From: Cyanophora paradoxa
Taxonomy: Eukaryota; Glaucocystophyceae; Cyanophorales; Cyanophoraceae
Length of the DNA stretch: 64,000 nucleotides
Reading direction: 5' to 3'
NCBI GenBank assembly: GCA_004431415.1
Contig: QPMI01000029.1
Span: 248,001-312,000 of the forward strand
The notes under the pieces were generated by a model. It searched no databases, was not told the DNA's origin, and saw only the letters and a program-made list of their open reading frames with translations. A program made the position numbers and the translations under genes. Shown here in pieces: positions 19,093-29,274 of this stretch (position 1 is the stretch's first letter; each line of letters opens with the position of its first letter).

Positions 19093-19227
19093 TGTGATTG
19101 AGAGACTGAGAATTTGTTGAATTCTGATTGGTAAAGACTGAGAATCGAGAGGATTTTGATTGGGATTGTTTGATATATTGGGAATTAATCGATGTGGTGA
19201 CAGTAGCCCCACTTTACCATTTTTTTT
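19069..19227 (-). repeat. Right terminal inverted repeat
   Basis: This 159-bp sequence is the inverse of 5662-5819, with one extra A in the terminal run. Host sequence GTGGCTGGTGG follows at 19228. Confidence 0.95.
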
Positions 19228-19650
19228 GTGGCTGGTGGATGCAAGCGTAAAACAATCTTGTATAGTTTAAGGCTGGAAGGCGCCTGAAAGCGCCGAGAGC
19301 TCCCTGAAATAAATATTTAATCATGATCAAATAAGCAGTACCAGGATCAAAAACATCAAAATATAAACGAGCTCCCGCTTTCGTCCCTTCTGGTTCATGC
19401 ATGCGCATTTAGTTTCGTTTTCGTAAGCGTAGAAGCATAATGTCTTTGCGGAATTTCGCACACCGCGTGTAGGTTCCGAATTCGAAGGCATTTTTTCGCG
19501 GCTAAGAGGACTACCTACTACCTAGGCCCCCGCAGTGCTGGTGTCTAGAGACTGTGGCCGGTAATTCACCAAAAACAATAGACCGAGTAAATTAATTCAC
19601 AGATCTAGCTCTAGTTCTAGTTCGAATTCAAGCTAAAGTGCGCTGCGCTG
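19228..19650. other. Right flank of the element
   Basis: No continuation of the left-flank gene is clear. On the minus strand a short exon-like segment (about 19228-19283, ending GALGAFRRLPALNY...) is preceded by an intron-like GTACTGCTTATT...TTTCAG and by GARLYFDVFDP (about 19330-19370). This may be a fragment of a different gene; the family is unknown. Confidence 0.35.
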
Positions 19651-19803
19651 CTACCGCGCCTTGGACTTCACCGCCTTCAGGGGCGCGAAGGTCATGATAT
19701 TAAGGACAACAATTGCAAAGCAATCACAAGATTCACAAATCAAAGATACAGTAAACTAGCACTAGTTAATTGGCCTTCATCGTCTTCAGAGGCGCGAAGG
19801 TCA
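19651..19803 (-). repeat. Two extra degenerate copies of the RNase HII terminal exon
   Basis: On the minus strand 19651-19695 reads [14 protein letters not shown] then stop, and 19766-19803 reads LTFAPLKTMKAN then stop. Both match the end of the RNase HII gene ([15 protein letters not shown]). The copy at 19766-19803 has a CTTAG acceptor-like site just upstream, so it could serve as an alternative terminal exon. The other copy shows no acceptor. Confidence 0.7.
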
Positions 19804-19910
19804 GAGAAATAGCCTAAGGTGGCAGGTGTGGCGGCAGAGTTAATTAAGACTCTGCCCTTGATCTTATTAATGTCTCTGCCCTGTCAAGGCTTGGCCTTGA
19901 TCTTTTAATG

Positions 19911-21377
19911 TCAAGGCTTGGCCTTCATCGCCTTGAGGGGCGCGAAGGTCATGCGGTGGATCGCGCACGGCCCTGCGCCCGCAGCGTCAGTCCGAGAAGC
20001 TAGAAGTTGAGAGGGGGCGGGGGGGGGGGGGGGGGGGGGGGGGCGCGCGCGCGCCGTGCTGGGCGATGGCAGCGACATGCTTGGCAGTGGGGTACCCCTT
20101 GTGGACGTCGAAGCCGTAGGCCGGCCAGCGGCGCGCATGCTGCAATCAAATCAAATCGCCTCGCGATCGAGCATCGCAACTGGCCTCCGAGGGGGGTGGG
20201 GGGGGGGTACCTCCTCCATGATCCTGTCCCGCTCCTCCTTCGCGCAGATCGACGCCGCCGCGATCGAAAGGGACCTCGAATCGCCCTTCACGACGGCGCT
20301 GCACGGAATCGCGCCGCCCGCCGTCCTGCCCACCCGCCCGCCCGCCCGCACGGCTCGATCGGCGGGGCGAGCGAACGAAGGCCCCAGATCAAATCACGAG
20401 ACGCACGCGCTGCACTCGATGCCGAAGGGCCCGTCGACGAGCAGGTGGTCCGGCCGGGGCTCTCCCACGTTCCTCACAGCCTCCCGCATCGCCGAGAACG
20501 TCGCCTGGGCCGCCGATCGGAAGAGATCAAATCAGCGAGGCCGGGCCTGGGGAAGCGAGGCGGGCGCCTGCAGGATGTTGTCCCGGTCGATGGCGTCCGC
20601 CTCAGCGATGCCGATGCCGATGCGTACGCGCGGGTCCGCCCGCAGGGCCGCGTAGATCGCGGCTCGCTTCTCGGGGAGCAGTTTCCTGCATCGCCGGCCC
20701 GGCCCTTAAGCGCGCCAGAGGCGCGGGAAACACGAGCGGCAGAGCGGTGGCCGCACTTGGAGTCGTCCACGCCCTCGATGAGGAGGTCCGGGGGCAGAAT
20801 GACCGCGGCAGCCACCACGGGGCCTGCGCGGCCGCGTGGTCAGAGCGCGCGATCAGAGCGGAAGGTCGGCGGAGAGTGCCCGGCCTCACCAGCGAGCGGC
20901 CCGCGACCGGCCTCGTCGACGCCGGCGACCAGCGCCGCGCCCTTCGCGCGGGCCCGGCGCTCGAGGTCCGTCAGCTTGGCCAGCCGCGCCGTCTCCCTCG
21001 CCGCGTGCTCCGCATCTCCGTCGCCCGTCTGCGGCGTCGAGACGATAAGGCGGCGCGCGGCAAGCGAGGGCTCAGGGCTGGCCGAAGCGCACTCGCAGAA
21101 GCTGCCACTCGCGCGGCGGCGGGGCCGGCGCGAAGTCCTCGAGCGCCTCGCCGGGGGCGGGCCGCGAGCGCTTCGCCTTCACCTTCACCGGCCCAGCAGA
21201 GGACTGTGCCTCCGCCTCGACGCTAAGGATCGGCGAGGGCGCGGGCGCCGCCCGGGAATTCGAAACCGCGGAGCTTGAGGCTGTCGCGGACGCGGACGCC
21301 TGCGAGCCCGAGCGCGATCGTAGCGAGTACGTTCGCGCTGGCGGCTCCTCGGCCGGCTGCCGCTGTCGCTTGCCCAT
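19911..21377 (-). CDS. Ribonuclease HII, bacterial-type, multi-exon
   Basis: This enzyme nicks RNA in RNA-DNA hybrids and at single ribonucleotides. An N-terminal extension of about 100 residues (from [14 protein letters not shown]) is Ser/Ala-rich and basic. The catalytic part is split by GT-AG introns: [13 protein letters not shown] (DEAGRG active-site motif), then [12 protein letters not shown]...[68 protein letters not shown] and, after an intron holding a 29-G run, [15 protein letters not shown]. All expected motifs are present. It diverges from the F-box gene. The motif set is that of bacterial HII rather than eukaryotic RNase H2A, which suggests organellar function or ancient transfer (inference). 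Confidence 0.88.
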
Positions 21378-21505
21378 GAACGATCGGCTCCGGAGAAGTG
21401 GCGAAGCACGGAAGGCGCTCAGGCTGGCAAGGCTGCTGCAGGGGCGCGCTCTCACAATGTCTGCGACGGGCCCCAGCAGCGCGAAAAGCATTCGCAGGCG
21501 ACAGG
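20345..21505 (-). repeat. Inverted duplication arm 1
   Basis: This segment, covering the promoter side and the first five exons of RNase HII, reappears inverted at about 29275-30455 with a few percent difference and small insertions. The outer edge of the homology falls in an RNase HII intron. Confidence 0.8.
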
Positions 21506-21629
21506 CCACTGCGAGGGTGTGGGGTACTGATTTCAGGAGGCGAATTCGAAACCAGCCCTCCACTCCGGGCACAACGCGCGGCGGTATCGCATTCCAAGCG
21601 TTCTTCCATCGCGTTAAAGCGCGGCTGAG

Positions 21630-23259
21630 ATGGAGGGGCGGTCGCGGAAGCGGCGGCTAAGCTCAGCCGAGGTCGCGGAGGAGCACGCGAGCAGCTGCGA
21701 GCTACCTGGCGACATTCTCGTCATGATCTTCGCGCAGCTGTCGCAGCCGGACAAGCACAGCGCCGCGCTCGTGTGCCGCAGCTGGGCGAGCGCTGCCCGC
21801 GACCCCTCCCTGTGGGCGGAAGTCACGCTCGACGTCGAGGAGTGCGCCCGCGGCTCCTGAAGTCTAAAGCGAGCGCTTACGCCGGCCCAGGTTCGCCGGG
21901 GCGCCGTCGCACCCATGCGCGCTGTCGGCGGAGGGCGCCAACCGCCTCCTGAAGACCCCGCGCTTCGCCCTGTGCAGGACGCTCATGGTGCAGGTGCGCA
22001 TCCGCGAGCCGCGCTCCTGTGGGCGTCGTCGCGGCTAACGAGTTCGGGCCGCCTCAGTACGCGCAGCTGTTGCCGAAGAGCGATGCGTCGTACGAGTGCC
22101 GGCCGCACATCCACAACGACGGGAGCTGCGCTGCATGCCGCCGCGTCCCCCGCATGAAGCACGCCACGCCGGTGCGAACTGGCGCCACGGCGCTAGCTGC
22201 GCAGGCTGCCCTGCCGTGTCCTCCATGACCCGCTCTGCAGGGATTCCTGGCGAGGCTGCTGCACGGACTGGGCCACCTCCAGCGGCTCGGGATCACGACG
22301 GAGGGCGGCCTCACTTTCGGCGCCTCCGAGCTCCGCGAGATCGCCGCGCTCCTCCCCCACCTCTCCGCCCTTGCTTTTCCGGGCGACCGGCCCGCCGGCT
22401 CCGGCGCCGGCGCCGGCGCCGCGGCCGGCTCCAAGCGCCGCGCCAAGCAGGACTGGGTATCCGCCGCCTCGGCCTTCCGACGCCTCGAGGAGTGCGCGTA
22501 CCCCCCTCCCCCTCTCCCGCCCCGAAAGCTCCTGTACCCCCCTCCTCCTCCGCCCTTCCGACCCGTTCCCCAGGCTGCACGTGACGACGGACGGCGTCAG
22601 CCTGAGCGGGGCGGAGGCGGCGCGGTTCTGCGCGGCCGTGCCGACCCTGCGGCGCGTGCCCGAAGCCTCGGTCGAGTCCGAAGGCGACCTCTCCGCCCTC
22701 GCGGCCGCCCCGCTGCGCGCCGGGCTCGTGACGATCCGCGCCGACCCGGCCGCCCTCGACCCCGCCCTCCTCGCCCGCCTCCTCGCCCGGGGCGCCCGCT
22801 CGGTCGCGATCGCCGAGCCGCCCGGGCCGCGTACCCGGCCCGCAGCTGCCCCGGCCCCTCGCCGCCGCCCTCGCCGGCGCTCGCCTCCTCTCCCTCGAGA
22901 GCGAGTCGCCCTCGGCCCTCTCCGACTCGGCCCTCGCCGCCCTCCGCGGCTCCCGTGTCGAAGTCCTCGCGCTCGCCTGCGCCCGGCCCCAGCGCGCCCT
23001 CACGTTCCCCGGCCTTGTCGACGCACTGAGGGGCATGCCCCGCCTGCGCCGCCTCTACGCGCGGATCCCGGCGCTGGTCGAGGACCGCGCGGACGCCGCG
23101 CACCTCGAGCGGCTCCTCCTGGCGGCGGCGCCGGCGACGGCGCCGGAGCCGGCGGCCCGCGTCGCGGTGCGCCTTGCCGAGAGCGGCGACGGGGGCGCCT
23201 GGCGCCACGCCGGCGTCTCGACCTCCGCCTCCGTCGCATGGATGTCCCCCGACCCCTGA
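21630..23259 (+). CDS. F-box protein with Leu-rich C-terminal region
   Basis: ATG 21630 opens MEGRSRKRRLSSAEVAEE, followed by an F-box at about residues 24-66 (ELPGDILVMIFAQL, AALVCRSWASAARDPSLW). Such proteins recruit substrates to SCF ubiquitin ligases through Skp1. Later exons include FLARLLHGLGHLQRLGIT (from about 22240), a long exon from about 22574 (LHVTTDGVSLSGAEAARF) and a C-terminal part ending at 23257-23259 (GMPRLRRLYARIPALVED). The repeated Leu and Ala spacing suggests degenerate leucine-rich repeats. Between about 22810 and 22850 the frame changes without a good intron, so an error or decay is possible. It is divergent from RNase HII. Confidence 0.72.
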
Positions 23260-23402
23260 GCCTGATCGCGGGCCGGGCGCCCTAGGCCTAGGCCTACCCT
23301 TTACTTTGCACACTTCCTTTCATTCAAGATTCTCGTTAGTTAAGATTGCTCGGTAAAGAGACAGGTACATATGTACTAGTACTACTTAAGCTGGCCTCGC
23401 GA

Positions 23403-24492
23403 TCAGAATCCGGGCCCGGGCTCCAGTGGGCCCGGGATCGGGTCGTGGTAGACCGAGTGGAACAGGCCGGGGTGGTCCCCGGGGGTGAAGCCACGCTTGG
23501 AGTCGCCGCGGCCGGGGTACAGGTGCTGCTGCTGTTCTGCCGTCTCCGAGTAGGGCTCGGGATTGGCTCCGGGTTCGGGCTCAGGCTCGGGTTCCTCCGA
23601 GTCGTGGGCGGGGCCGGCGGGGCCGGCGGGGGCGCCGCGGCCGGCGGCGAGGGCGGCCAGTATCTGGGGTACGAGCTCGGGCCGCTCGGCCACGACCGCG
23701 TGGCCGGATCCGAACACGTGTTCGACGCAGAGGCCGCCCCCGGCCTCCAGGCACTCCGGCCAGCGCGGGGGCGCCTCCCCCTCCCGCGCCTGCGCCGCGA
23801 GGGCGGGCCCAGCCCCGCGTCCGGGCCCACGACGGCGTCGGAGTCGCCCACGAGGGCCAGCACGGGTATGCCGCCGCCGCCCGCGTCGCGAGGAGCGTGC
23901 AGTCGCCGCTGCGGAGCGCGCCCTGCAGGAGGTACGAGCGGCCGGTGGCCGAGGAGCCGCCCCAGGCCGCCGCCAGCTGCGGCGCCGCCGACGGGTCCGA
24001 GAGGAACGCGTCCGCGCAGGCGTCGGCCGCGGAGGCGGCGTCACCGGCCGCGCCGCCGGCGATGGAGGCCTCCACGAGCCGCGCGGCCGCCTCGACGAAC
24101 CGCGGCTCCGTCGCGTCCAGGACCGGGCCCAGCAGCACGAGGCCGGCCGGGCGCGGCGGCGGCGCCGCCGCCGCCGCCGTCGTCTCCGCCGCCGCCGTCC
24201 GCGCCGCGAGCGACGCGTAAGCAACAGCGGCCGCGGCGCCCGTGCCGATGCCGACGAGGTAGAACGGCCGGCCGCGCGTGTCCAGCTGCCCACCCGCCTC
24301 GAGCCGCCCCAGGAGCTGGGCCAGGAGCCCCGCCACCGCCTGGGCCGTCATCGGCAGGCTCGGGTGCGGGGGCACGTTGCCCTGCCCGGGGTACTCCCAC
24401 AGCAGCGCCCGCGAGACGGGGGCCGCCAGGAGCGCCTCTTCAAGCAGCGGCCGAAGCGTCGCGGCGCTCTCCGTCGCGCCCCCAATCACCAC
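23403..24492 (-). CDS. Alpha/beta-hydrolase-like C-terminal region lacking the nucleophile
   Basis: The frame from 24492 reads VIGGATESAATLRPLLEEAL and continues through an alpha/beta-hydrolase pattern. The nucleophile elbow is GIGTG in FYLVGIGTGAA, so the Ser of GxSxG is replaced by Gly. An acid strand follows (VLALVGDSDAVVG), then the His loop (FGSGHAVVAERPELVP) and an acidic tail with EEPEPEPEP, ending at 23403. The reading frame is displaced twice, near 23870-23890 and 23808-23815, both in G-rich runs and both as if one base were missing. It may be the end of the long minus-strand gene that continues to about 28900, or a separate gene. Catalysis looks unlikely without the nucleophile. Confidence 0.6.
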
Positions 24493-24516
24493 GAGGTCCC
24501 TCTGCGGGGGTGCGGG

Positions 24517-27500
24517 TCAGCTCCGGAGGGTACGGGTCAGATCAGATTGGAGGGGTACCGTGGAGGGGCCCGGACGGAAGGGGCTCGTGGGCCCCAGGAC
24601 GTAGTAAGGAAGCTTGCCCGGCTTGGAGGGGCGCGGGGGGGGAGGCAGGGGGGCGGCGGCCGCCGCCGCGGCCGGGGGCGGCGAGGGCGCGAGGGCGGGC
24701 AGGGACGGGGTGGAGTAGGAAGGGGCGAGGTCGGGGGGAGGTGGGGGCGAGGGCCCCCGGGGGCCTGTGCCCGGGGCCGTGCGGCGGGGGAGGGAGGGCA
24801 CGCTGGCGGCGTGCCGACTCTTCCGGTCCATAAGCGGCGCCGTGCGAGAGCCGGCGAAGGGAGAAATGAGGTACGGGGATACGGCGGGAGGGGAGAAGGG
24901 GCCGGGCGGGCCGCCGGCGGTCGCGGCGGCGGCAGGTGGCGGCGGCGGCGGCGCGAAGGGTGAGGGAACGGCCTCTCCAAGCCACGGCTTGCGGTAGGGC
25001 CGCGCCGGCTCGGGCAGGCGGGGGTACGCGTGCCGCGGCTCCTCGCGATCGGGGGAGGGGCTGCGGCGGGCTGGGGAGGTCCGCTTGGCGGCGGGGGGCG
25101 GAGGAGGGTACGACTCGTTCAGGGGCGGCGGAGGGGACTCGGGGGGGCGGGGCGGGGGGGAGGGCGACGAGCCGGGGGACCCCGGCGAGCCGGGAGAGTT
25201 GTAACCCCCGCTTTCGCCGTACCCCCTCTCCTCCCCCTCCTCGGCAACGCGGGCCGGCCGCAGGGAGCGGGAGCGGGGCGGCGATGGCGAGCCCGCGTCG
25301 CCGTACCCCCCCTCCTCCGTTGCGCCCAGCCCCCAGGAGCGGGAGCGGGGCGGCGAGGCCGCCACGGGCGGCGGCTGCAGCCTGTAAAGCTCGGCGGCGG
25401 CCGCCTGGTTCTTGGGTACGAGTTTGAGCGTGAACTGGGGGCCCCCGGGGTCGACCCCGTCCGGGAACCCCAGCTCCGCGAGCCGCTAAGGAACGGAATC
25501 CAATAAGATACAAGGGACGGCTAAGATAACAACAAAAAGTTTATAAGCCGCACCCGGTCTATGGCCTTGGAGATGCGGCGGACGGCCGCCGGGTCCTTCG
25601 CGGCGTGCTCGAGGGTCGCGGGGGTAGGCAGCCACTTGCCCCCCGGGCCCTGCGCGATGCTTAGGGCAGGTCAGGGGGGAGGGCGGAGGGAAAGGGGGGT
25701 ACCGGCTCGATCTCGCGGGGCGGGGGGGCGGCCGCCGGCGCGGGCCTCGCCGCCATGTCCACCGACTGGCGAACGAAGCGTCAGATCCCTCCCCCCCTCC
25801 CCCGAACGAGGGGGGGTACAGCGCACCTGCGTCGAGAGGCGGCGCATGCCGATGCGCCTGAGGGGATCGGCCGCAATGTCGACGCCCTTCGCGGCCGGCG
25901 TAAGGGGGGGCGGAGAGCGCCGCGCGAATGCGGCCCAGCCCGGATTCGAACCTTGACCTCGTAGTTGCGGATGAGGCGCAGCGTCCGCTGCAGCGTCTCT
26001 TCGCGCTCGCTGCTCGGCGGGCGGGCGGCTCAGAGAAGATCCCCGAGCGGGGGTACAACCAAGAAGAGGGCGCTTCGTTCGCACCGGTCGAGCTGCGTGT
26101 AAACGCGGTAGCAGCTCTGGCACACTTGCACCTGCGCGGCGGCGCCGGCCGGCTCAGGAAGGGGGGGGTATCGGTGAGTAGAGGGGGGGGCGCGGGGGGG
26201 TACCGATTTGTAGAGTGAGCCGGGGTCCACCGTGTCGGCCTCGCGGTACAGGGCGAGCCGCTTGAGGCCTGCTCAAACAGACGCTCAGACACGGCGCTCA
26301 GACGGGCGCTCAGACGCTCAGGGCGCACATCGCCAGACGGTGGAGTCGGACTTCTGCAGGACGAGCTTCTCGAGCGTCGCCAGCATGATGCTCTGCGCGG
26401 GATCGGGGGGCGGGGGCGGGGGTCAGAGCAGCGCGAGCCAGAGGCGAGCTCGAGCTCGAATCAAAGGGTGGGGACAGGAGTCAAGAGGAGGTGAGGCGAC
26501 CACCTTCTATGAGACGAAACTAAGAATATGTAAAAAGAACTAGAAAGCTTCGGATCCAAAAGACAAGGAGGAGAAGCCCCGCGCGCCTTCCAGGAGATCT
26601 AGGATCTAGAAGAGAACGATAATGAAGAAATTTAGGATCTAGAAGAGAAGCCCCGCGCGCGCGGGCGCGCCTTCCAGGAGACGAAGGCCTCGGGGCCGGC
26701 GGGGTCCAGCTCCCCGTGGGCCCCCGCCTCGGCCCGCTTCGCCGCGTGCTTCTCGCGCTCCTCCTGCGGCCCAAAGAAGACGCCTCAGGGCACTCTAAAA
26801 ATAGATAGATTAAGGAGCGGGCGGGGGCGCGCGCGCGCGTCCTGCGGAAGGAGGGAGGGGGCGGAGGCGCGCCTCTAAAAAATAGATCTCTAAGAATAGA
26901 TCGCCGAGCGGAAGGAGGGAGGGGGCGGGGGCGCGCGCGCGCGCGCGCCCTGCGGAAGGAGCGGATGAGCTCGCCGAGCTCGTCGTGGCCGTGCCCGTGG
27001 TGCCCGTCCAGGTGCTTCAGCCCTGCGAACGAAGGCGGTTGGGGGGGGGAAGAGGGGGGGTAGGGGGAAGAGGGGGGGGGCGCACCCAGCGGCTGGTCCG
27101 AGTCGTAGGAGCAGAAGCCACCGGGGCACAGCTGCGCAGCGGAAGTTTCGGGAGGGGAGGGGGAGGAAGATGGTAGGGGTGGGGGGGTACGCCGCACCCG
27201 CTCGGGGCGAAAGGCGCGGCGCAGGGCGCGGGCGCGCTCGTCGCCCCCTTCGTCCGCCTCCACCTCCTGTACGTACCCCCGAGACCCGTCACGAAGGTCC
27301 CCCTACCCCCCGCTAGAAGGGGTACGGCGTGCTCGCTCGCCTTGAGGAGGAGGCGGTTGCGGCGGCGTGCCTCCTCCCGGTCGCGCTTGGCGAGGCGGTC
27401 GGCGGCCGTGCGGGCCTCGGGAGACTTGGGCGGCCGCGGCGGCGGCGAGGCCGAAGGCGAAGGCGGCGCCGCCATACGGACGGAGGGGTTCCGAGACCCG

Positions 27501-28897
27501 GCAGGGCCCTGTTGGCCGGCCCGGACCGACGACGACGGGTTGCGGGATCCGGCGGGGAGGGGCCCAGGGCTGTCAAGCCCCTCGCTCCCGTCCGCGCTCG
27601 ATCGGCTCTTGAGGGAGCGCGGCGGCGGCAGCTTCTTCGTGCCCGTCACGTGCGCCGGCCGGAGCGCCCACAGCTGCGCACGCCCGGCCCGCTCGGAACG
27701 GAACGAACGGCCCCTCCGGGATTCGAGCCCGGGCCCGCGCGCGCACCCGCCCCGCGTAGTCGAACATGTACTCCATCGCGATGCGCTGGATGGTCTGCAA
27801 GGGGGGGGGAGAAGTCAGGGGGGGGGGGAAGTCAGCCGCGGGTACGCGAAATTCGGCCCTCTTTTTCGCCGCGTGCGCACTATGTCCTTCCGCTCCGCGA
27901 GGAACTCGACGAGCGACGAAGTCGCCGCGTTCAGCTGCTCCATCTCCTGCGCGCCGGCCCCGGGTTCGATTCCGGGCGGGGGCGCTTTTCCCTCCCTCCC
28001 TTCCTTCCTCCCCGGAGGCGCGCCTTGCCGGTGGGGCGGACGGAGATGGGGGAGCGGAGACCGGTGGCGTCGAGGATGCGGTGGCGCTCGAGGGCCGTCG
28101 TGAATCGCGGGGGGCCCGTCCGCTTGTTGATCGCAAGCTGCCGCCCGGCCTCGGTTAGACGCGGGCGATCAAATCAACTAAGTAACTCGACGGCCTTCGA
28201 GCGCCGAGCTCGCCTCGTTGCGCATGATGCCGGTACCCGGGAGGGGGGGTACGAATGCCTGCAGGGCGGCCAGGTTCTCGCGGACGGGGCTCGGCTCGTG
28301 CGTCAGGAACGCCTCGACGTACTCCATCTCCGTCAGGTTCGTCCACGTGATCGAGCCGTCCCCTGCGCCCGCCTCAGTCAGATATATAGACAAACAGAGT
28401 TGCAGGAGAAGAAGAGGCACCGCGGAGGTGCCAGGCGACGCAGAGGAAGCCGTGCGGGTTGGCCTCAGGCTCCGCGAAGGCGGTCCGAGCGAAGCCGTCC
28501 CGCACGGACGCCCAGTCCGGCTCCCGCCGCTTCTTAATGTGCCCGTCCTGCGCGCCGCCGCCGCCGGCATCAGCGAGGGCAGCGGACAAGCTGGAGATAG
28601 AGGCGGGCGGGGCGGGGCGGACGCGGGCGCAGAAGAAGTATGTGCTGGGCTGCCCCTCGTGGATCAGGACGGTGTCGACGAGCTTCAGCTGCGCCCCGGC
28701 GTGCTTCGTCCATCTGCGTGGAGCGTCGGCTCGAGGCGCGGCGAAGCCCCGCGGCCCGGGTCGGGCGGAGGTGTGCGAGCGGCGCACATGCATGTAGCTA
28801 GGAACTCGATGAACGAGCTCGGCAGCGGCTCCGTTCCGTGGGCTCCCGACAGCGTCTTGTGCATCCCGCCTCCGTGCTTGTGACCGACCCGACTCAC
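24517..28897 (-). CDS. Large Pro-rich multi-exon gene of unknown function
   Basis: Minus-strand exons can be picked out from about 28897 (RVGHKHGGGMHKTLSGAHGT, LPSSFIEFLAT) through LKLVDTVLIHEGQPSTYFFC (about 28680), PDWASVRDGFARTAFAEPE (about 28510), WTNLTEMEYVEAFLTHEPSP (about 28330), AMEYMFDYAGRV (about 27770), VQVCQSCYRVYTQLDRCE (about 26130) and RRIGMRRLSTQV (about 25870). A very long Pro/Ser-rich exon lies at about 24540-25480. I do not recognise the family. The CxxC motif near 26130 may bind zinc. It probably continues into the hydrolase-like region at 23403-24492. Introns are dominated by G-runs and short tandem repeats, so exon borders are uncertain. Confidence 0.45.
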
Positions 28898-29274
28898 AGC
28901 TGGGGCTGGATGGTGGGGCCTCCAGAGGCCATTCCAAGCAAAGGCCTTAGCTTAGCCACGCCACTTCAGCTGCCGACGCCGCAGCCGAGGCGGCAGTCCG
29001 ACGCGCTCTCCAACCAGCGGGCGGGGGGCGTCGGCTACGCGTGCCGTCACTCTTTAATGGTCGGCTGATACCGGTGCTCCGGAAAGCTGCAGCTAGCGCT
29101 CTTGCAATTGCGTTCCTCGGCTAAGTGCGGAGATATTTGCGTACCCCAGAACAGCCGCTGGTCCGGCGCTGGAACGCGCTGATGACGGGCACATCAAGAA
29201 GCGGCGGGAGCCTGCTGCAGGACGGGCACAGGACTGGGCCTGCTGCAGGATGACTTCGGCCTGCCGCCTGCGGC

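Larger units (their letters stand above)
5662..19227. mobile_element. Integrated Polinton/Maverick-like (polinton-like virus) element
   Basis: The element is bounded by near-perfect terminal inverted repeats (5662-5819 and 19069-19227), each starting with an A7-8 run followed by TGGTAAAG. It is visibly AT-rich against GC-rich flanks. It encodes the morphogenesis trio (packaging ATPase, double-jelly-roll MCP, penton) together with protein-primed DNA polymerase B and an rve integrase. In established families this combination defines Polintons and related polinton-like viruses. An adenain-type capsid protease was not found. Length is 13,566 bp, or about 11,485 bp without the nested LTR element, which is short for a classical Polinton. 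A target-site duplication is not evident (left flank ...GTTGCGGG, right flank GTGGCTGG...). Confidence 0.93.

Noticed and set aside
5655-19235. Target-site duplication of the virus-like element
   Set aside because: GTTGCGGG on the left and GTGGCTGG on the right share only scattered bases, so I do not claim a duplication.
22000-25500. Many long overlapping ORFs on both strands in GC-rich DNA
   Set aside because: High GC makes stop codons rare. Most of these frames have Arg/Pro/Gly-rich shadow composition and lie opposite better-supported exons.
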